64,000 nt of DNA from Camarhynchus parvulus (lineage: Eukaryota > Chordata > Aves > Passeriformes > Thraupidae): positions 7,688,001-7,752,000 of the forward strand of contig NC_044585.1 in the NCBI RefSeq assembly GCF_901933205.1, in the 5' to 3' direction. Numbering within the stretch: position 1 is the first letter of the stretch; every line of letters starts with the position of its first letter. The translations under genes were made by a program, and so were the position numbers. The notes under the pieces were generated by a model. The model was given only the letters and a program-made list of their open reading frames with translations, was not told where the DNA came from and searched no databases. This document shows positions 1-13,566 of the stretch, in pieces.

Positions 1-1369
1 ACCTGAATAAATAATGATAAAGTGCTGAGCAGTAATTGTTTTTAAATACTGAGGAGAAAAGGGGTGATACTGTTCCCTTCCTTTTCAGTTACTCAAGGAA
101 AAGTCCAGTCCTCTCCTTCCTAGTAGGAAGGAGGAGTAGAAAGTAGTAGGAAGTACCTGGAAACAGAGTGTTTAACACTCATTTAGGGGACAATAAAAGT
201 AAGAATGCACACAGTGAACACCTTCCCTTTAGTAAGGGGCCAAGGAAATCTGCAGGAATGTGAGCACATAGCTCTCCATATTTTTGGTATAAACCCTTGC
301 CCACCATCACCCATGGGGGAGGTGGATACACAAAATCTGAAGCTGCTCCACGAGCTCCAGGGGCAGCCAGGCGTGATTTTCCCCCTCTCCTCCAATTTCC
401 TCCTCAGAGCCTGCAGGCGCCTCGCTGCAGAGACCTGCACCATCCTCCCTTCCCTGCTGCCTCCTCACAGACACTGCTCAGCTATTAGGACTCCCACAGG
501 TGCTTGCTGTCCATCAGAAAGGAAATGATCCCATTTGAAGCCATCAGTATTTCCTCCAGTGATGGCAGTAAATGCCCGACGAGCGCTCGCAGAATTACTG
601 TCAGCGCAAAGTGTGTCAGAGAGCAAGGGAGCTTAAATGATTGAAGGGAAGCTGGGGCACCATTTTCAGGTAGATGAAATGAGGCATACTGCAAGTGCAG
701 CCTGCCCAGCTTTTACAGCCTGCAGGAGTGCTGAAAGGTGCTGCTGCCCATGCACCAGCAGGCCACCCTGCCCAGCTTTTACTGCAGATAAAAAGCACAT
801 TTTGGCTGAAGCTGCTTTCAGCCAAGATTGGGAGCTCAGCATGCCTGGTTTATGTCACGTACAAAGGAGCTGGAAAGTGTTTGTGCCTGTCAGACAGCAC
901 CTTCTCCAGCTGCCAGGTGTGAGTGCTGAGCACATCCTTCCTGCTCAAACTCCCATCCTCCCAGGAGCTCCTTCCCAAGGGACCCATCAGGAATGGCAGC
1001 AGCACCACACACTGCCCAGCATCCCACAAGTGACAGACTATGCAAAAACATCCCCATCTTGAAGAATGTGGTCTGGGGCCATCAATCTCAAGTAACTTCC
1101 ACGGGTATCCAGCAAGTAAGCCAAGTGACACAGTCAGGCACACACCAGGTCCAGTGTTTTGGGAAGACATTCCTCAAGTATGCCAAAATCCAAGGACATT
1201 GCTGAGACTGTGAGAGCCAGCAAACACATGCTTCTTGACAGAGCAGCCTTTAAACACTTAATCTGAACTAATTTCCCTCTCCCCAGATTATTCAAACAGG
1301 CACTCCTTGAATTCAAACAGCTCCCACCAAGTGGCAGAATTAGGACCTGAAGAAGCAGCTCCTTCCCTC

Positions 1370-1410
1370 AAGCCAGATGTGGCCATTTCTAAAGCCAGAT
1401 GTGGCCATTT
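1370..1410 (+). repeat. two-copy direct repeat, 22-bp period
   Basis: The 19-base word AAGCCAGATGTGGCCATTT occurs at 1370-1388 and again, identical, at 1392-1410, with a 3-base spacer. This is a small local duplication, likely from replication slippage. No function is implied. Confidence 0.85.
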
Positions 1411-4400
1411 CATCCCTCATTTCCAATCCTGCCAGGAAGGTAACACAACCCCCAGTCCCCAGCTGGCCCTAAGCTGCCAAAGGAAAAGGCAAGAAGATCC
1501 TACCAGGACAAACTGGTACAGCAGCTGGATGCATTCATCATTACCAATTTTCAGCTAAGCTAGTCAGATAAAACCAGAAACACAATGTTGAGTAAAAATG
1601 CCTCCAGTCTATTTATTACTATAGACAGGAATGCTTAGAAATACTACATCTCCCTTTAAAATTAGAAACAAAAGGAGAAGGCCCAACTGCTTCTACCTCT
1701 GCTGAGGGGGATGTCATGCTTCCATGAGCTGGACTCTGGAAATGGAGCTGAGCCAAGCCGAGGCTGGGCAGATGGACTGGACACATGGCTCATTTACCAA
1801 AGGCAGGGGCCTAAATTGCTCTCCTCCATCTCTACTCCTGCATTTAAAGTGCTGATCTTCACAGTGTGAAATACACAACCCACAGTATGATTGTGCTGAC
1901 TCCCATGTGAGGAGCTTCATATTGAGACTGAAGAGCTACAGTTACAACCTTAGGTCATGACTTCAAGAACCTCAGCCTGATTTCCAAAGTAATTCAAGGC
2001 TTCCACCTGCTAAATACGAAGTTTTTCTCTATTTTTTAGGATTCCACCACACGTTCACTTCATGGCACATACTTTTAAAACACAGCCATGGAAAATGTGC
2101 TGCTCTCAAGGCAGTAGCACCTAGAGCAGGGAAGCTCCAGACAGATCTCCCACACGGCGACAGCCTCGCACACATTCACTCCACCAGGAACTGCAGACGT
2201 TTGGAGGCTCTGCTCCCAGCCTACACCCTTTATTCCCACCCTCAGGAAGGGTGCAGCTCCCAGCGCTGCTGCAGAACAGAGGGTGAGCACTCAGCTCCAG
2301 CAGAGCAGGCTGTGAGCTCTGCAGTGTGACACAGCCAGGAGAGATCAACTCGCTCCTGCCAACTCTGCTGCAAGGGTGAGAGTCTCCAGAAACAAAACCA
2401 GCCATATCCTCATCCCTGGGGCTGAGTTATAAATTAATTTATATTTAAGCACCATGACACTAGAGGCATTTTTTACCAGCTCTGCAGTTGCCCTCAGTGG
2501 TAGGCAACAATTTTCAGTTCAGCTGTCATGAGCTCTAGAATGTGTATTCAATAATTAGTCCTCTGGTAGTTTTCTTCTGGCTGGGAAACAAAAGACAAGA
2601 AATAGAAATGGTTCAACAAGAGGAAATATGTAGGAGCCAGCCTCCTCCAGAAACAGCTGCCCATAGCAACCTAAGGGGGAAGTTCTGAGCAGGATGAGTT
2701 CTAGCAGAGAGAGATGCCTTTCCAACTACCTAAATGTCAGATGTGCTAATGCAAAGCCCAGGACAGTGCATCTGTGCCACCTTGGCCACCCCTGCTCTGC
2801 TCCTGTGCTGCTGGAGATGCATTGAACAGTGCAGGCCTGCAGCTGTCAGGGTGGCCAGCAGAGATGTTCATCCAGGGGCTGAGCACAGCACGTGCTCCTG
2901 AGCAGCTCTTCCATAACTGCTTTGCTTGAACAAACAGCGAGCAGCCAAATGTTTCAATATATCCTTAGAGCTTCCTAGAATAGTTTCAAATAGTCTGATA
3001 TCTGTGGCAGAGGCAAAACATTCATTTATATCCCAGGCAATCGCTGAGAAATGGGAAACACTATAGTAGCAGGCAATTTTAATGTGTTCTATGTTACAAA
3101 ACATTTTCAGTCAGAGAGCTCAAAGGTCATTAATAGATTTTCATATGTTTACAGACAGCAGCAATTTCAAGCTCTGTAATTTTAAAACTGCATGTCAGTC
3201 TCTCAACTTCCAGCTGTTATTTTAACATTAGATAATGAACACAATGCAAAGGTTACACAATCACTTGAACCAGCTTATGCAGCAGATCCAGTCACACAAA
3301 TAATTATTAAATTCTAATTACACATATATTATCACTCTTATTAGAACAGCAGGGCAAATCCTCTTTTATAGACAGATCAACAGTTTAGAAAAAGAGGCCA
3401 GCAAGGTTATGCTTTTAGAGCTGCTCTTCTCTCTCCCCCCATCACCTAAAGCACTGCTGATTTATGAGTCTCAGAAATAACACCTTGTTAACACCTCACC
3501 AGTCAGTGCACATCCAGCCACCAGCTTCTGTTTTACTTAAGTCCTTTATAGATCCCTAATACAGACATTGATGCCTACTTAAAATATTCATCCTTGATCA
3601 GAGGGAGAAAAAAAGTATTTAGTGGTTACCCAGTGTCCTGTTTAAATATGCTGGTTTTTCTCCCTACAACTACTTTGATACTGAGAAGACATCCTCCAAA
3701 ACGTAGAGATTTCTCCTAAGGAGAGTGCTGTTATCTAAGCTAAAGCTTTGCAAGACATCAGGGTCCCACAACATAGATTTTTATTTTATTGTAGTTTTGG
3801 AGCAGATGAAATTATTGTCATCATCTGACTCTTCAATCATGCAGCCAAAATGAGCAAAATCACCCAGCTGGTGTCTCAGGGAAATTCTGGATGTGCACTA
3901 GCAAACTATCCTCTTAGCACATAAGAAATTCAGCAGATTATGTTTTGCTCATCTCCCTTATTTTTCCCCCCTCTCTATTCCCAGGCAGTGCAGAGTGTTA
4001 CTCACTCTGGTTTGTTCTGCCCCAATCCAGCTGTCAGTCACACAGCATGTAACCTCAATGGGAATTGAGGAATCTCATCCCCAAGACTCAGCTTTGAAGC
4101 AGGACAGAGCAGCAATGTCCCTTTGTGTGGCTGAGGTCTCCTGCAGTGACAGCAACGCTGCCCTGGCACAGTGATGTCTCTCTAATCCCCAGTGCATCCT
4201 CAGCCAGCCATGAATTTCACACTGGGAAATTCCAGGCTTTGACGTTAAATAATTCCAGCTGGGATTTTCAAAGGATAAGAGATAGGAGTCCAATCCCACC
4301 ACATTCCAATAGGAAGCCCTTAAGGTTTGGTTTATTTTCTTTTTAAGAAGGAAACCCATATTTCATTCTCATTTCCAGCCCGGTTTCCTCTGGGACATGA

Positions 4401-6544
4401 AATTGGAAAGCAAGAAAGGGAGGGCAAGTGCAGTGCTAATGGGAAGAGAGACTGACAAATGACACCACCAGATCCTGGGTACATCAGCTTGCAATGGGCC
4501 ATGCAAGAAGGAACAGATAAATCAGCACATCCATTACTGCTCCTGAGCAAAAGGAGCCTCTGTACTGAGCCTGGTCAGTCCCACTTGCCACGAAGGAAGG
4601 AGTAACCAAGCAAACACCCAGTGAGGACAGCAGACAATTACAGCATAAAGCAAACAAACGCAGCAAGCTGCAGGAGGAGGACATGTGCAGCATGGGAATG
4701 ATGTGATGCACTCAGCCAAGCGTGTCAGATAGAGCCCGGGGCAGGCAGAGCTGCCAGGACAAGGAGCCACTGCAGGGACAGAGCTCACACTGCCACTCAC
4801 TCCGTGCTCTCTCACCACAGCCAGAGCCAGCGTTCCAGGTTTTCATCAGCTTTCACACTCTCTCCATCATGTTCAGAGGATCTCAGTCTTCCCCCATCCA
4901 AGAGGTGCTAAGCTGTGTCTCTCTGCAACCATTTCCTCAATTCCCACGTTAAATTACAAGTTTCTCTTAATGCTTAGCTTTCAGGTACAGAAACATCTAT
5001 CTGCACTTCCCCAAAACTGAAGCCTGGCTGGCTGGCTTGTAGGACATTTTTCTTCCTTTCTGGAACAAGATTTTGCCAGTCAGAGACTAGAGAAAGGGAA
5101 ATTCATGCAAAGTTTTCTATTTGCTGGTAGCCCTCAACTCTGAAACACAATAGGGAATTAAAACATAGTACAGAGCAGCAACCTTCATCCCTGCTGACCC
5201 ACTCAAATGAGTTAAGAGCACTTGAACATCTGATTCTTGTACAATTCAGAGTTCAACTTTGCCTCTCATTTACTGTTCACAGCACCTTGACAACAGTAAA
5301 TATCACAGAGTGAGAAATACAGATGCAGCACACAGCATTTATTTGTTCAAACAGGCATAACCCTTCAGCAAGAACCAAAAACCCCAGTCAATGTGAGAAG
5401 GTTAAGATGGAACAGATGCAACCAGAGACTCTGGGGAACAGCCTGTGTGGAAGCAGGGTTTCTTATGATTACTTCTGTCTTGTAGTTCTTAATAACCCAC
5501 ATCACAGCTGACATCTCCACCACCTCTCTGCTTCTTTATGCAGATAACCAGAAACAGAAAAGCTGACGTGACAATTATATTGTACACACACACAGTGCCT
5601 AACAACCCTACAACAGCACGAGCAACAGAGAACAAGCACACCTCGCCTGTGAGATACTTGGGCTAAAAGTTGTTTTAAAACCTGCTCATAAAATCAGGTA
5701 ATGACACAAAGAACTTCCAAGATGACAAAGATCTATAAAAGCATTTTGCAACTCCTGCTTGTTAATAAAGCTCTGATGTCCATCACAGCTGTGACCCAGG
5801 GGACTCCTGGTGCCCACAGCTCATCCCACCCGAGCAGCAGCACCACAGCATGAGCTGAGGGACCCCAGCCAGCAGAGCAGGAGATGCTGGGGTGCATCTG
5901 TGTCCCCTCTGCCACCTCCATCTGAGGAGGCTGTTGCTAAGAGACAAAGTGCCAGGGGATGCTGCAGAATCCTCCAGCTCTGCCCCCCCAGTGCTGTTCC
6001 CAAACCCAACGGGTCCCATCGTCTCTCCTGGAGCCTTTGATAATCTGGCTTTTGTGTGCAAAGCAGCTCTTGTCAAGGAATTCAGGGAGCCCTATGATAG
6101 TAAAAACTGCTGATAAAAAGATAATATCAAGAGTACTCCATTTCAAAAAGCTGATAGAAGGGCACAAGGGGAAATTTCACACATCAGAACAGAAGTGCTC
6201 ACGAAAGCAGAAAGGGGTTTAAAAACACTGGGGTTTTGAGGTATTTGTTTCCAGTGAAGGATCTGGATTTCCCAAGTTCCCCACTGTGACCGAGCAAAAT
6301 TGTAAGCATTATTTCTCAGATTTCAGCAGAATCTGTAAAAGCAGAGAGTGAAACACCAGCACTCTCGTTGCAAATATATCAGAGGCAAGTGTATTCTTAA
6401 ACCTTGCAGATGCAGGCTGACAACAGAAAGGCTTTAAAAACCAGAAAGACTGGTTTCAGTGTGCACCCATCCCACAGAAGGCAGAACCCGGGGAGTGCGG
6501 GGCCATGTTAATTAACACGTGCTTAATGGCACTTAATTCCCCAT

Positions 6545-6555
6545 CTCTCTCTCTC
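6545..6555. repeat. short (CT)n run
   Basis: An uninterrupted TC/CT dinucleotide run of about five units. It is too short to be a very mutable microsatellite and is recorded only as simple sequence. Confidence 0.7.
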
Positions 6556-6627
6556 CACACGACTCTCTCATTGATACAGATGGGGTTTGTGGCTTTCACA
6601 TCCCATTAGCAAAAGTCTGCCTCTAAG

Positions 6628-6651
6628 AAAAAAAAAAAAAAAAAGAAAAAA
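6628..6651 (+). repeat. poly-A tract
   Basis: Seventeen consecutive A, one G, then six A. It could be the tail of an old retrotransposed copy, but the upstream 150 bases match no retroelement or mRNA that I recognise and I see no flanking target duplication. I list it as simple sequence. Confidence 0.85.
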
Positions 6652-6734
6652 GCATGCTGAGAAGGTGAGGGAAAGTTCTTTCATAATTTATAAATAACAT
6701 CACAATTTGGCTTTTATCAAGCTTTTCTCATTAG

Positions 6735-6888
6735 CAATTCTTAAAGCACAACACAAAGGGAATCAGCATTTTGACCTCTATTTTTACAGAATGAGAAATT
6801 AACAAATGCAAAGCAGCTTGCCCCAAATCAAACATCAGTTCTCTGGCAAATCTACATCTCCCAGCTCCTAATCACACTGTGCTGTAGG
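6735..6888 (-). mobile_element. degraded MIR-like (CORE-SINE) relic
   Basis: Read on the plus strand, the segment follows the reverse complement of the amniote MIR/CORE-SINE consensus as I remember it. The order is: a TTAAAGCAC block near 6741, then a CTCTATTTTTACAGAATGAG block (6775-6794) matching the region usually written as tcatctgtaaaatg in sense orientation, then a CAGCTTGCCCCAAATCA block (6813-6829), then CTCTGGCAAA (6841-6850), then CTCCCAGCTCCTAATC (6857-6873). The order and spacing of several weak matches support it; each match alone would not. Strand is given in MIR sense orientation. It could be a reptile/bird-specific CORE-SINE rather than MIR proper. Confidence 0.5.
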
Positions 6889-8695
6889 AGAACCAACAGT
6901 CAAACACTGTCAAAATCTCCTTCTGGCACTGGGAAGGGTTTCATGGTGGTGTAGAGAGCAGATTTTTCTAGGACACACAGTATGTGCAAATGCAGGTATT
7001 AGCTACAGAGTGGGCAACAGGTGGTATCTGTACAGCTCCAACCTTAGATCCCTTTGAGTGTCTTAGATGAAATCAGCTTGAGAATAGCAAGGACAACACG
7101 ATCAATATATTAAGTCAAGCTGTTTTTCACCAGAGGAGCAGAACTGGCAGCACTCCTTGGCTTTTGAAACACGACACATAACCTGGCCTTTCTAATGCAG
7201 CGCTTTGGATGGCACCCAAATCCAGCACCATCTGGCCAGCATGGGCATGTGTGTACAAAGAGGACAGAAGAGACTCCTGGCTGACAGATAAAGTGACATA
7301 TCAGTGCAGCAGCACAGACTCCAAATCTCTTCAGCCTTTGCAAAGCCAGCTCAGCAGGCAGCAAACACGGTTAAGTGACTTCAGGGCAATAGAAGGGCTG
7401 AGAATTTCTCATGCAGATAAGATCCAGGTAAGCATTTGTTTTGTTTGTAGAAAGCATTGCCAACAGTAAAAAACAAACAAATGAACCTCACAAACAAAAC
7501 CAAACAAAAATGCAAAATGTTTTTCCTGGGGTAGGTTTAAAGCAGAGGTATCACATTTCTTCTCCTGACCCAAAACCACTCCACAAGTTTAAAAGCCCAA
7601 TTTTTCCACCTCTATTTTTACATTCACTTTTTCATCACACAGCAGACAAAACCAACATGTTATTCCATGGCTTAGAACTTCTTACAGCTTGGCCTCCCAG
7701 CCATGGCACAGGCCACTCCTTCCTTCTCCCTGCTACCAGGATTCAATGCAGTAGATTGTTCTAGTTTCAGTTTCCAGCATTTCAGGGATGATTTGGCAGC
7801 AAGGAAGTGAGAATACTTAGGTAACAGCATGAATTGCAATCTGTTCAAGAGAACAAGTGGGATGTCTCATATCACATCTACCATCCAGTTCTGCATTCAC
7901 CTACATGGTTTTATGCAGCTGTGAACTCCACTGAGACACGGAAAGTCACAGTGGTGGAGAAGAGAGAACAATCATGATCTGAGTTTATGACAACTCAAAA
8001 AACCCCCAGGAATCGCCGAGTAACCAGACCAAATGCCTATTACAGTTTAAGAAAATACAGACAACCTATCCACCTTCTAAAAACCCAGTATTTTACAGGG
8101 AGTAGCCCAACCTTGTTCTGAGCCTGACCTGTTTCCATTCATTCCCAGAGATCAGCTGGCTTTACAGAACAAGCCAATTATCCCTTCCCGAATTTTGCAG
8201 TGCCAGCACAGTGCCTTCTCCCAGCTCCAGCCCCTAAAGCCTGGCCTGGGTTTCCAGCATCCAGCACTTGCCTCAAGCCTGGAAGGTGACAAGTGGTTCC
8301 AGAGCCAAGGGACATGGGGACACAGAGCCCAGCCTGCAGCCAGCGCTGTCCCCAAAGGCTCCATCCAGGCAACCTCCACGGCTCTCAGCACACACTTGCT
8401 ACTTCCCCTTATCTAATCTCACTTTCTGGTACTTGACACTATCGCAGGTCTGGCATTTAAAGCATCTGGAAGAAAAACAGCCTGCAGAAGCACCGCGGGA
8501 GATTAGGAGGAAGGTGCTAATTGTCTCTGTGAGCAGTGAGGAGGTGCAAGGGCCATGTCCCATCCCTGCCACCCATCCCATCCCAGCTGTGCCCAGACCT
8601 GCTGAGAGTGACCTTGAGAAAGCCTTTTTCTTTACCAGGGGTGATGGAGGCACCCGTGGGACAACTCAGAATTCCTTTATCAGTCCCTGCAGCTG

Positions 8696-8744
8696 CAGCA
8701 GCACAAACATCTGGGCAGCAGCACAAACATCTGGGCAGCAGCAC
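8696..8744 (+). repeat. 20-bp tandem repeat, about 2.4 copies
   Basis: The unit GCACAAACATCTGGGCAGCA is present perfectly at 8701-8720 and 8721-8740, with five more matching bases before and four after. The period is not a multiple of three, so it would not encode a peptide repeat. The perfect match suggests a recent duplication. Confidence 0.9.
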
Positions 8745-8977
8745 TGACCCAGAGCAGTTTGCAGCCCCAGGTCAGCAGCACTGGCACCAGGCAGGGACAG
8801 CAAGCAGGGCACAAGGTGTCTGTGGCTGCCCCAGCCAGCAAAGTCACTGACAAGTTCTTAAATGATATCCTGAGCTAAAGTTGAAACATACTACGGGATG
8901 AAGGAATGAAGAGACAGAAGACACAAAGAGGACCTAAAAATGACAGAGTAAGTCCCTTGGTTCCCTAGCACACCAAA

Positions 8978-9106
8978 GTAAAAGTAATAATAAAATAAAA
9001 AATTAATTAAAAAAAAAATTAAGAGGATGCAAGGAGTGCACAAGGAAAAAAAATCCCCAACAAAACAACAACTACAAAAAACCCCAAAAAAACCAAAAAA
9101 CCAAAA
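8978..9106 (+). repeat. A-rich low-complexity tract
   Basis: The plus strand is dominated by A with scattered C or T: AATAAAATAAAAAATTAATT-like sequence to about 9022, then after a short unique piece CCAAAAAA-like words to 9106. It resembles slippage-grown simple sequence or a decayed poly-A. No adjoining retroelement body is recognised. Confidence 0.75.
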
Positions 9107-12100
9107 AGAGACTACTAAGTTCTGCTCAGTTTTATATTTCCAAAACTTGCTAAGTCAGGCTACTGATACAAAAATGCTCGTAGAAAACTCCCAATACAGT
9201 AAAATCAGACATCAGCCACCAGGCCCCCTACCTGCATCAAACCAACCTAATTGCCTTCTGTACTTTTAGACATTTAAACCAAAGCACTTGAGTAATAAAG
9301 GATTTTAAACCCCACCATTATCAACAAAACACTAATTCCCAGGACCCTCTTTCACTTTTTGATTCTATAGAACCTCTAATTCTTTAGGGCTCTCCATTCT
9401 TTGCCATACCTTCCTCAGCTGGTTTCCCTGTCCTTTGCTATTTGCTTCATTACAAACAGTTTGGAGGATTGGAAAGCACAGTATTTAACATTTTATAGAA
9501 ACATCTGCCAACAGAGCTGCTAAACACTCGCGTAAGAGAGACAGAGATGTTTATTTAGACATGCTGCTGACGTTTCCTGTTGCATTTTGATCCTGAGGCA
9601 TATGTAGTCCTTCCAAACAATTTAGCATGTACTGTGGAAGCACAGTTCTCAGAGAAGTGCAGCTGAAAGTAATTGAGATTGAAATTTCAGGCCCATTGCA
9701 GGAAAACCATGACCAAGGCTCCTCCCAAGGCTCCGGGCAGAAGCAGCACCTGGTGGAAAGGCAGGCAGGACACAGCAGGAGCAAAGTTTGGGGCTTGGGC
9801 AGGACAGTTTACTGCAAACTATGAATTGATCACAGTTAAATCACCTTCAGCTGCTGCAGCAGAAGCCCTCAGGGACAAGGAACCCACATCCCTCATCTCT
9901 CTGCCCTTGCTTCTTACGTATTAAAAGAGGAGGAACCTCTCATTACCAAGTTAAAACCATGATGGGCTGAGTTTTCAGACAGTACTTAAGGAAGAGAGTG
10001 ATTTATCCAGAAAAAAACCCTACAGTTGCAGCAATCCGAGGAAAAAGAGAGAATTCCAAACACTCTGCTTTTGACATCTATCCCTAGAAGCAAAGGATAA
10101 TACTTTCAACAACAGATTATAAATCTGTGTATACAGAAAGGATTAATGCAGCTTGTTGGTTAGAGATGAAGGAAACCTTAAAAAAAAAAGAAAAGGAGAA
10201 CTGTAAATTCAAGCTAACCACACAAAAATTAAGGGTTTATTATGGGTTACAGATTTAAACAAGCAAGCAAAGTACTGCTGTGCACAAAAGGAAGAGGAAA
10301 TAATCTACTCCAGCTGAATTTACTCATTCAGACCTGTGGATTTCATTCTCCTCCCAAGGAACATTTGTGCAAAAGTAGCTGATTTTACCTCGTGTTTGGG
10401 CTGACAAAACAGTGAGGAAACAGCATTTCATTGTTTTGAGACCCTCATAACTTCTCCATGGGGGAGAGTGGATCTTTGCCTGCAAAGACTGACCCAGCAC
10501 AATAATGCATGTCCCATACACTGTCTTTACTTCTGATGCGTGTTTTTAAATTATTTGTGTAAATAATCATGCTGGTTGCTCCCATCTGGCTTCCATTGGG
10601 AAGCATTTTAATGAGGAAGAAAATAACCCCCAAAAACTGGAATACTGTGAAAATTTTCATTTTCTGCAACTACTTTCAACAAGAACCAGCCCAGGAATTT
10701 TCTTTTACTTGAGCCTCCTTTAGTAATGTTCATTTTTTGCATGTATTTGTGTGGAGCACATTACTGCAATTAAAAAAGAAATGGCACTGCTAGATCTAGC
10801 CATATGCTTATAATTACTCTGAAAGAAGCAGGGTTTTTTTGATTCTTCTTCTGGGTCCAGAGGTTTTAAATTCTTGATAAAGGTCAAATCATCTCATTCA
10901 GAAGTGATGATGAAGTTCCACCAGTGTTTGACTGAAAAAAAGGTCACCAAATCCAAGTGCTCTCAATATTCTTTAAATAAACTCATAAGCCTTTGCTCAA
11001 GTGTTAAGGGCATTTAAGGAGACTACAGTAAAAATGTATATACTTAATGCAACCTCTGGCTGATAAGAGTAGAAATAAAGTGGCTGGAAATCTGAATAAG
11101 AAAGTCCTATCACTGCACCTTTTTCTAAGTTCCTTGTTCCACAAGAAACCAAAAAAATCCTGATGCTCTGAGTATGCCATGGTGACTTATGATTTTAGTG
11201 AATGGAAAGTTGCTAAGGGGGGGGTAAAGAACAATAAACAGAGCTCCATGTCTGAATCTCTTTATAACAGATTAAACGGATTAACTAATAGCACCAACTC
11301 AGAGATTCACAGCAATAACTAAAGAGCAAACACTGTTTTAGGAGCAGCATGTGCACTCACTTCATAGCACCCGATGCACTTGCTTTTACAGTAATCAGTT
11401 CACATGTACTTCCACATTTTCCTTTTTTTTGATCACAGACCCCACCTCGAGCAGACAGGACCAGAGTATCAATTATCTGTTAAATAAACGAACCAGTACG
11501 TACCAAACTCAAGAAACACAGAACTGAAATTTGTTTTGTCCAACAACCAAAAGGAAAAACCTGAGCAGGTCAGTTTCTGAAGATCTCCAGCACACATCTG
11601 CAGTGAACCTTTGAGCCACAAAGACTTGCAAAGACTAAAGGCAGCAGGCACAAGTGATGATGTTATAAACTGTTGGTGTTTACAGGTTACAAATTAAACC
11701 TGACTGAACTTCTGATCAGCTTCAGAGCACTCTGATCCCAGTGCAGAGCACAAGGGAACCAGACACAAAACTGCAACTTCCAAAATCTGCTTTTCTTCTT
11801 CCCTGCCTGGCACCAAACATCTGGATTCATACCATAGGGTTAATTTACAAAGTGACAGGATTTAGGGATCTTGGAACAGCTCTGTGCTCACCTCCCTGCA
11901 GCAGAGGTGGTTGTACCACAGAATTTTTAACAAAGCCAGTCAGTGCAACATACCTTCCCTTTCCTTGCTGCTTTATCCCCAGAATATTTCATTCTGGACC
12001 TTTCCATGATATTGAAGTACGTCATTTGAGGCTGCATTTACAGTCATACACACAAAGTTAATCCCAGCCTTCAGCCAAGGTAGAAATAGGTAAGTCAGTG

Positions 12101-13546
12101 GAAGGGAAGTACTGAGAAGAAGAGAATGTAGATATTGGGAAGGGAATAGTAAAAGGAAATAAAGTTCATTTTTCAAACAGCTGGGCTAAAAACATCATTC
12201 GTTTGAGGATCGTGAAGTAGTTTGATGCACACATCCCCCTCCAGCCTTCATGCACTCTAAGGAAAAGGGATCTGGGCTCTCCAGCAAGTTTTCCCACACA
12301 GAAATCTGCTGCTGAGCAGCCAGAAACACAGACCCCCATGCAGGGACTGGGGCCGAGCAGCCTTCCCAAAACCTCTCCAACATCAGTGCTCCCACAGGTC
12401 TCACTTTCCTTGTCCCTAAAGCTCTCTCTGGCATGCATTATTTTAGGCACAATTCAAATGCCTTTCTCTGAAACCACTTCAAGCACACAGCAGCAGAAAG
12501 CCCCAAGCAGGCTCTCAGGTGAGGCGCTCGCTTGAAAGAGTGAGCAGCAGCACCAGGCACCTGCAGCTGAATTATTCAGGAGCCACGTGCATGGGATCCT
12601 CAACCACTGCTTATTGCTGCTGCTGCACCCCTGCACCTTCGGGACAGATAACTCAGTGCTGGGCTCAGACTGACAGAAACTCGGGAGCTGAAGGACAGAA
12701 ATACAATATTGTATATATCAAACAAAAGGCCACAAACACCATTACAGGCTCATCATGAGAGGCTGATTTCTTCCACAGCAAATTATAAATATATCGCCAC
12801 TAACAGTTTCTGCCCCCTCCCCCCCTTTTAAAATAATTTCTGCCAAATTTTGTTTTTATAAAAACAAGTGGTGGAAAATTCTTCAGAGCTTCCAGACACA
12901 TTTCCCCATTAAGCCTTATTAAAACACATTCTCTAATTCAGCCTTTACTCAGGGAAGGTTTCTGACTGCCAGACGAGCCACACATCATTTGTAACATGGA
13001 CAAAAATCCACTAGGAATTAGTCTAAAACCAAACTCATCTCCTTTACAGGCTTGGGCCAAGATTTGCATCAAAGTCTCTGGAGGCAAAAATCCTACAGCA
13101 TTCTAAAGCATCACTAGCTGCCTGTTTGCCTTCCTAGCATAGTTTCAGATTTACTTGAAATCCATATCTGTGTAACACTAAAAAATCAGTAGGATATTTC
13201 AGATTCAAGAGACAAGAGCAAAGGGTTGCTTTGAAGGTCTGTGAATTGAAAGTTTTGTACTGTTTGCATTCATCAGTGGATTTGTTGTAAAACAAAGTCC
13301 TGAAATGAATTCATAATCATTCAATCACAGCAGCTTTGATTCACCTCTCAGTCACAAAACACAAAGCTATGTCATGATTCTGTATTTCCAGAACTTACAA
13401 CACATGGAAATCCCTGGATGAGCATTAACATGCTTTTATTTTGCTAACTGAACTAGTCATTTCACTTAGAAAATAGTCACAGGTGCAGTTTCACATCTCT
13501 GTGTATTGTTTATAGGAGCAAGGGCACTTGCCAATATTAGCAAGGC

Positions 13547-13566
13547 TTTTTTATTTTATTTTATTT
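13547..13566 (+). repeat. (TTTTA)n pentanucleotide run
   Basis: About four units of TTTTA or TTTAT in a row, bounded by GGC on the left and GGG on the right. This is simple sequence. Confidence 0.75.

Larger units (their letters stand above)
1..6734. other. non-coding DNA, no gene recognised
   Basis: Every reading frame here is broken into short, mutually overlapping open frames with no recognisable domain. I see no tRNA-like or rRNA-like segment. The stretch holds a short direct repeat near 1.37 kb, a brief CA run near 5.58 kb, a CT run at 6545-6555 and a poly-A tract at 6628-6651. GC-richer patches (about 2.1-2.4 kb, 4.7-4.9 kb, 5.8-6.0 kb) lack the CpG density of a promoter island. It reads as intergenic or intronic DNA. 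Confidence 0.6.

Noticed and set aside
1300..1355. Possible MIR fragment around CCAAGTGGCAGAATTAGGAC
   Set aside because: Only about 35 bases resemble the consensus and the neighbouring sequence does not continue the match.
8268..8747. 159-codon plus-strand open frame
   Set aside because: It runs into the 20-bp minisatellite and overlaps minus-strand open frames. The peptide has no recognisable family and there are no convincing splice boundaries.
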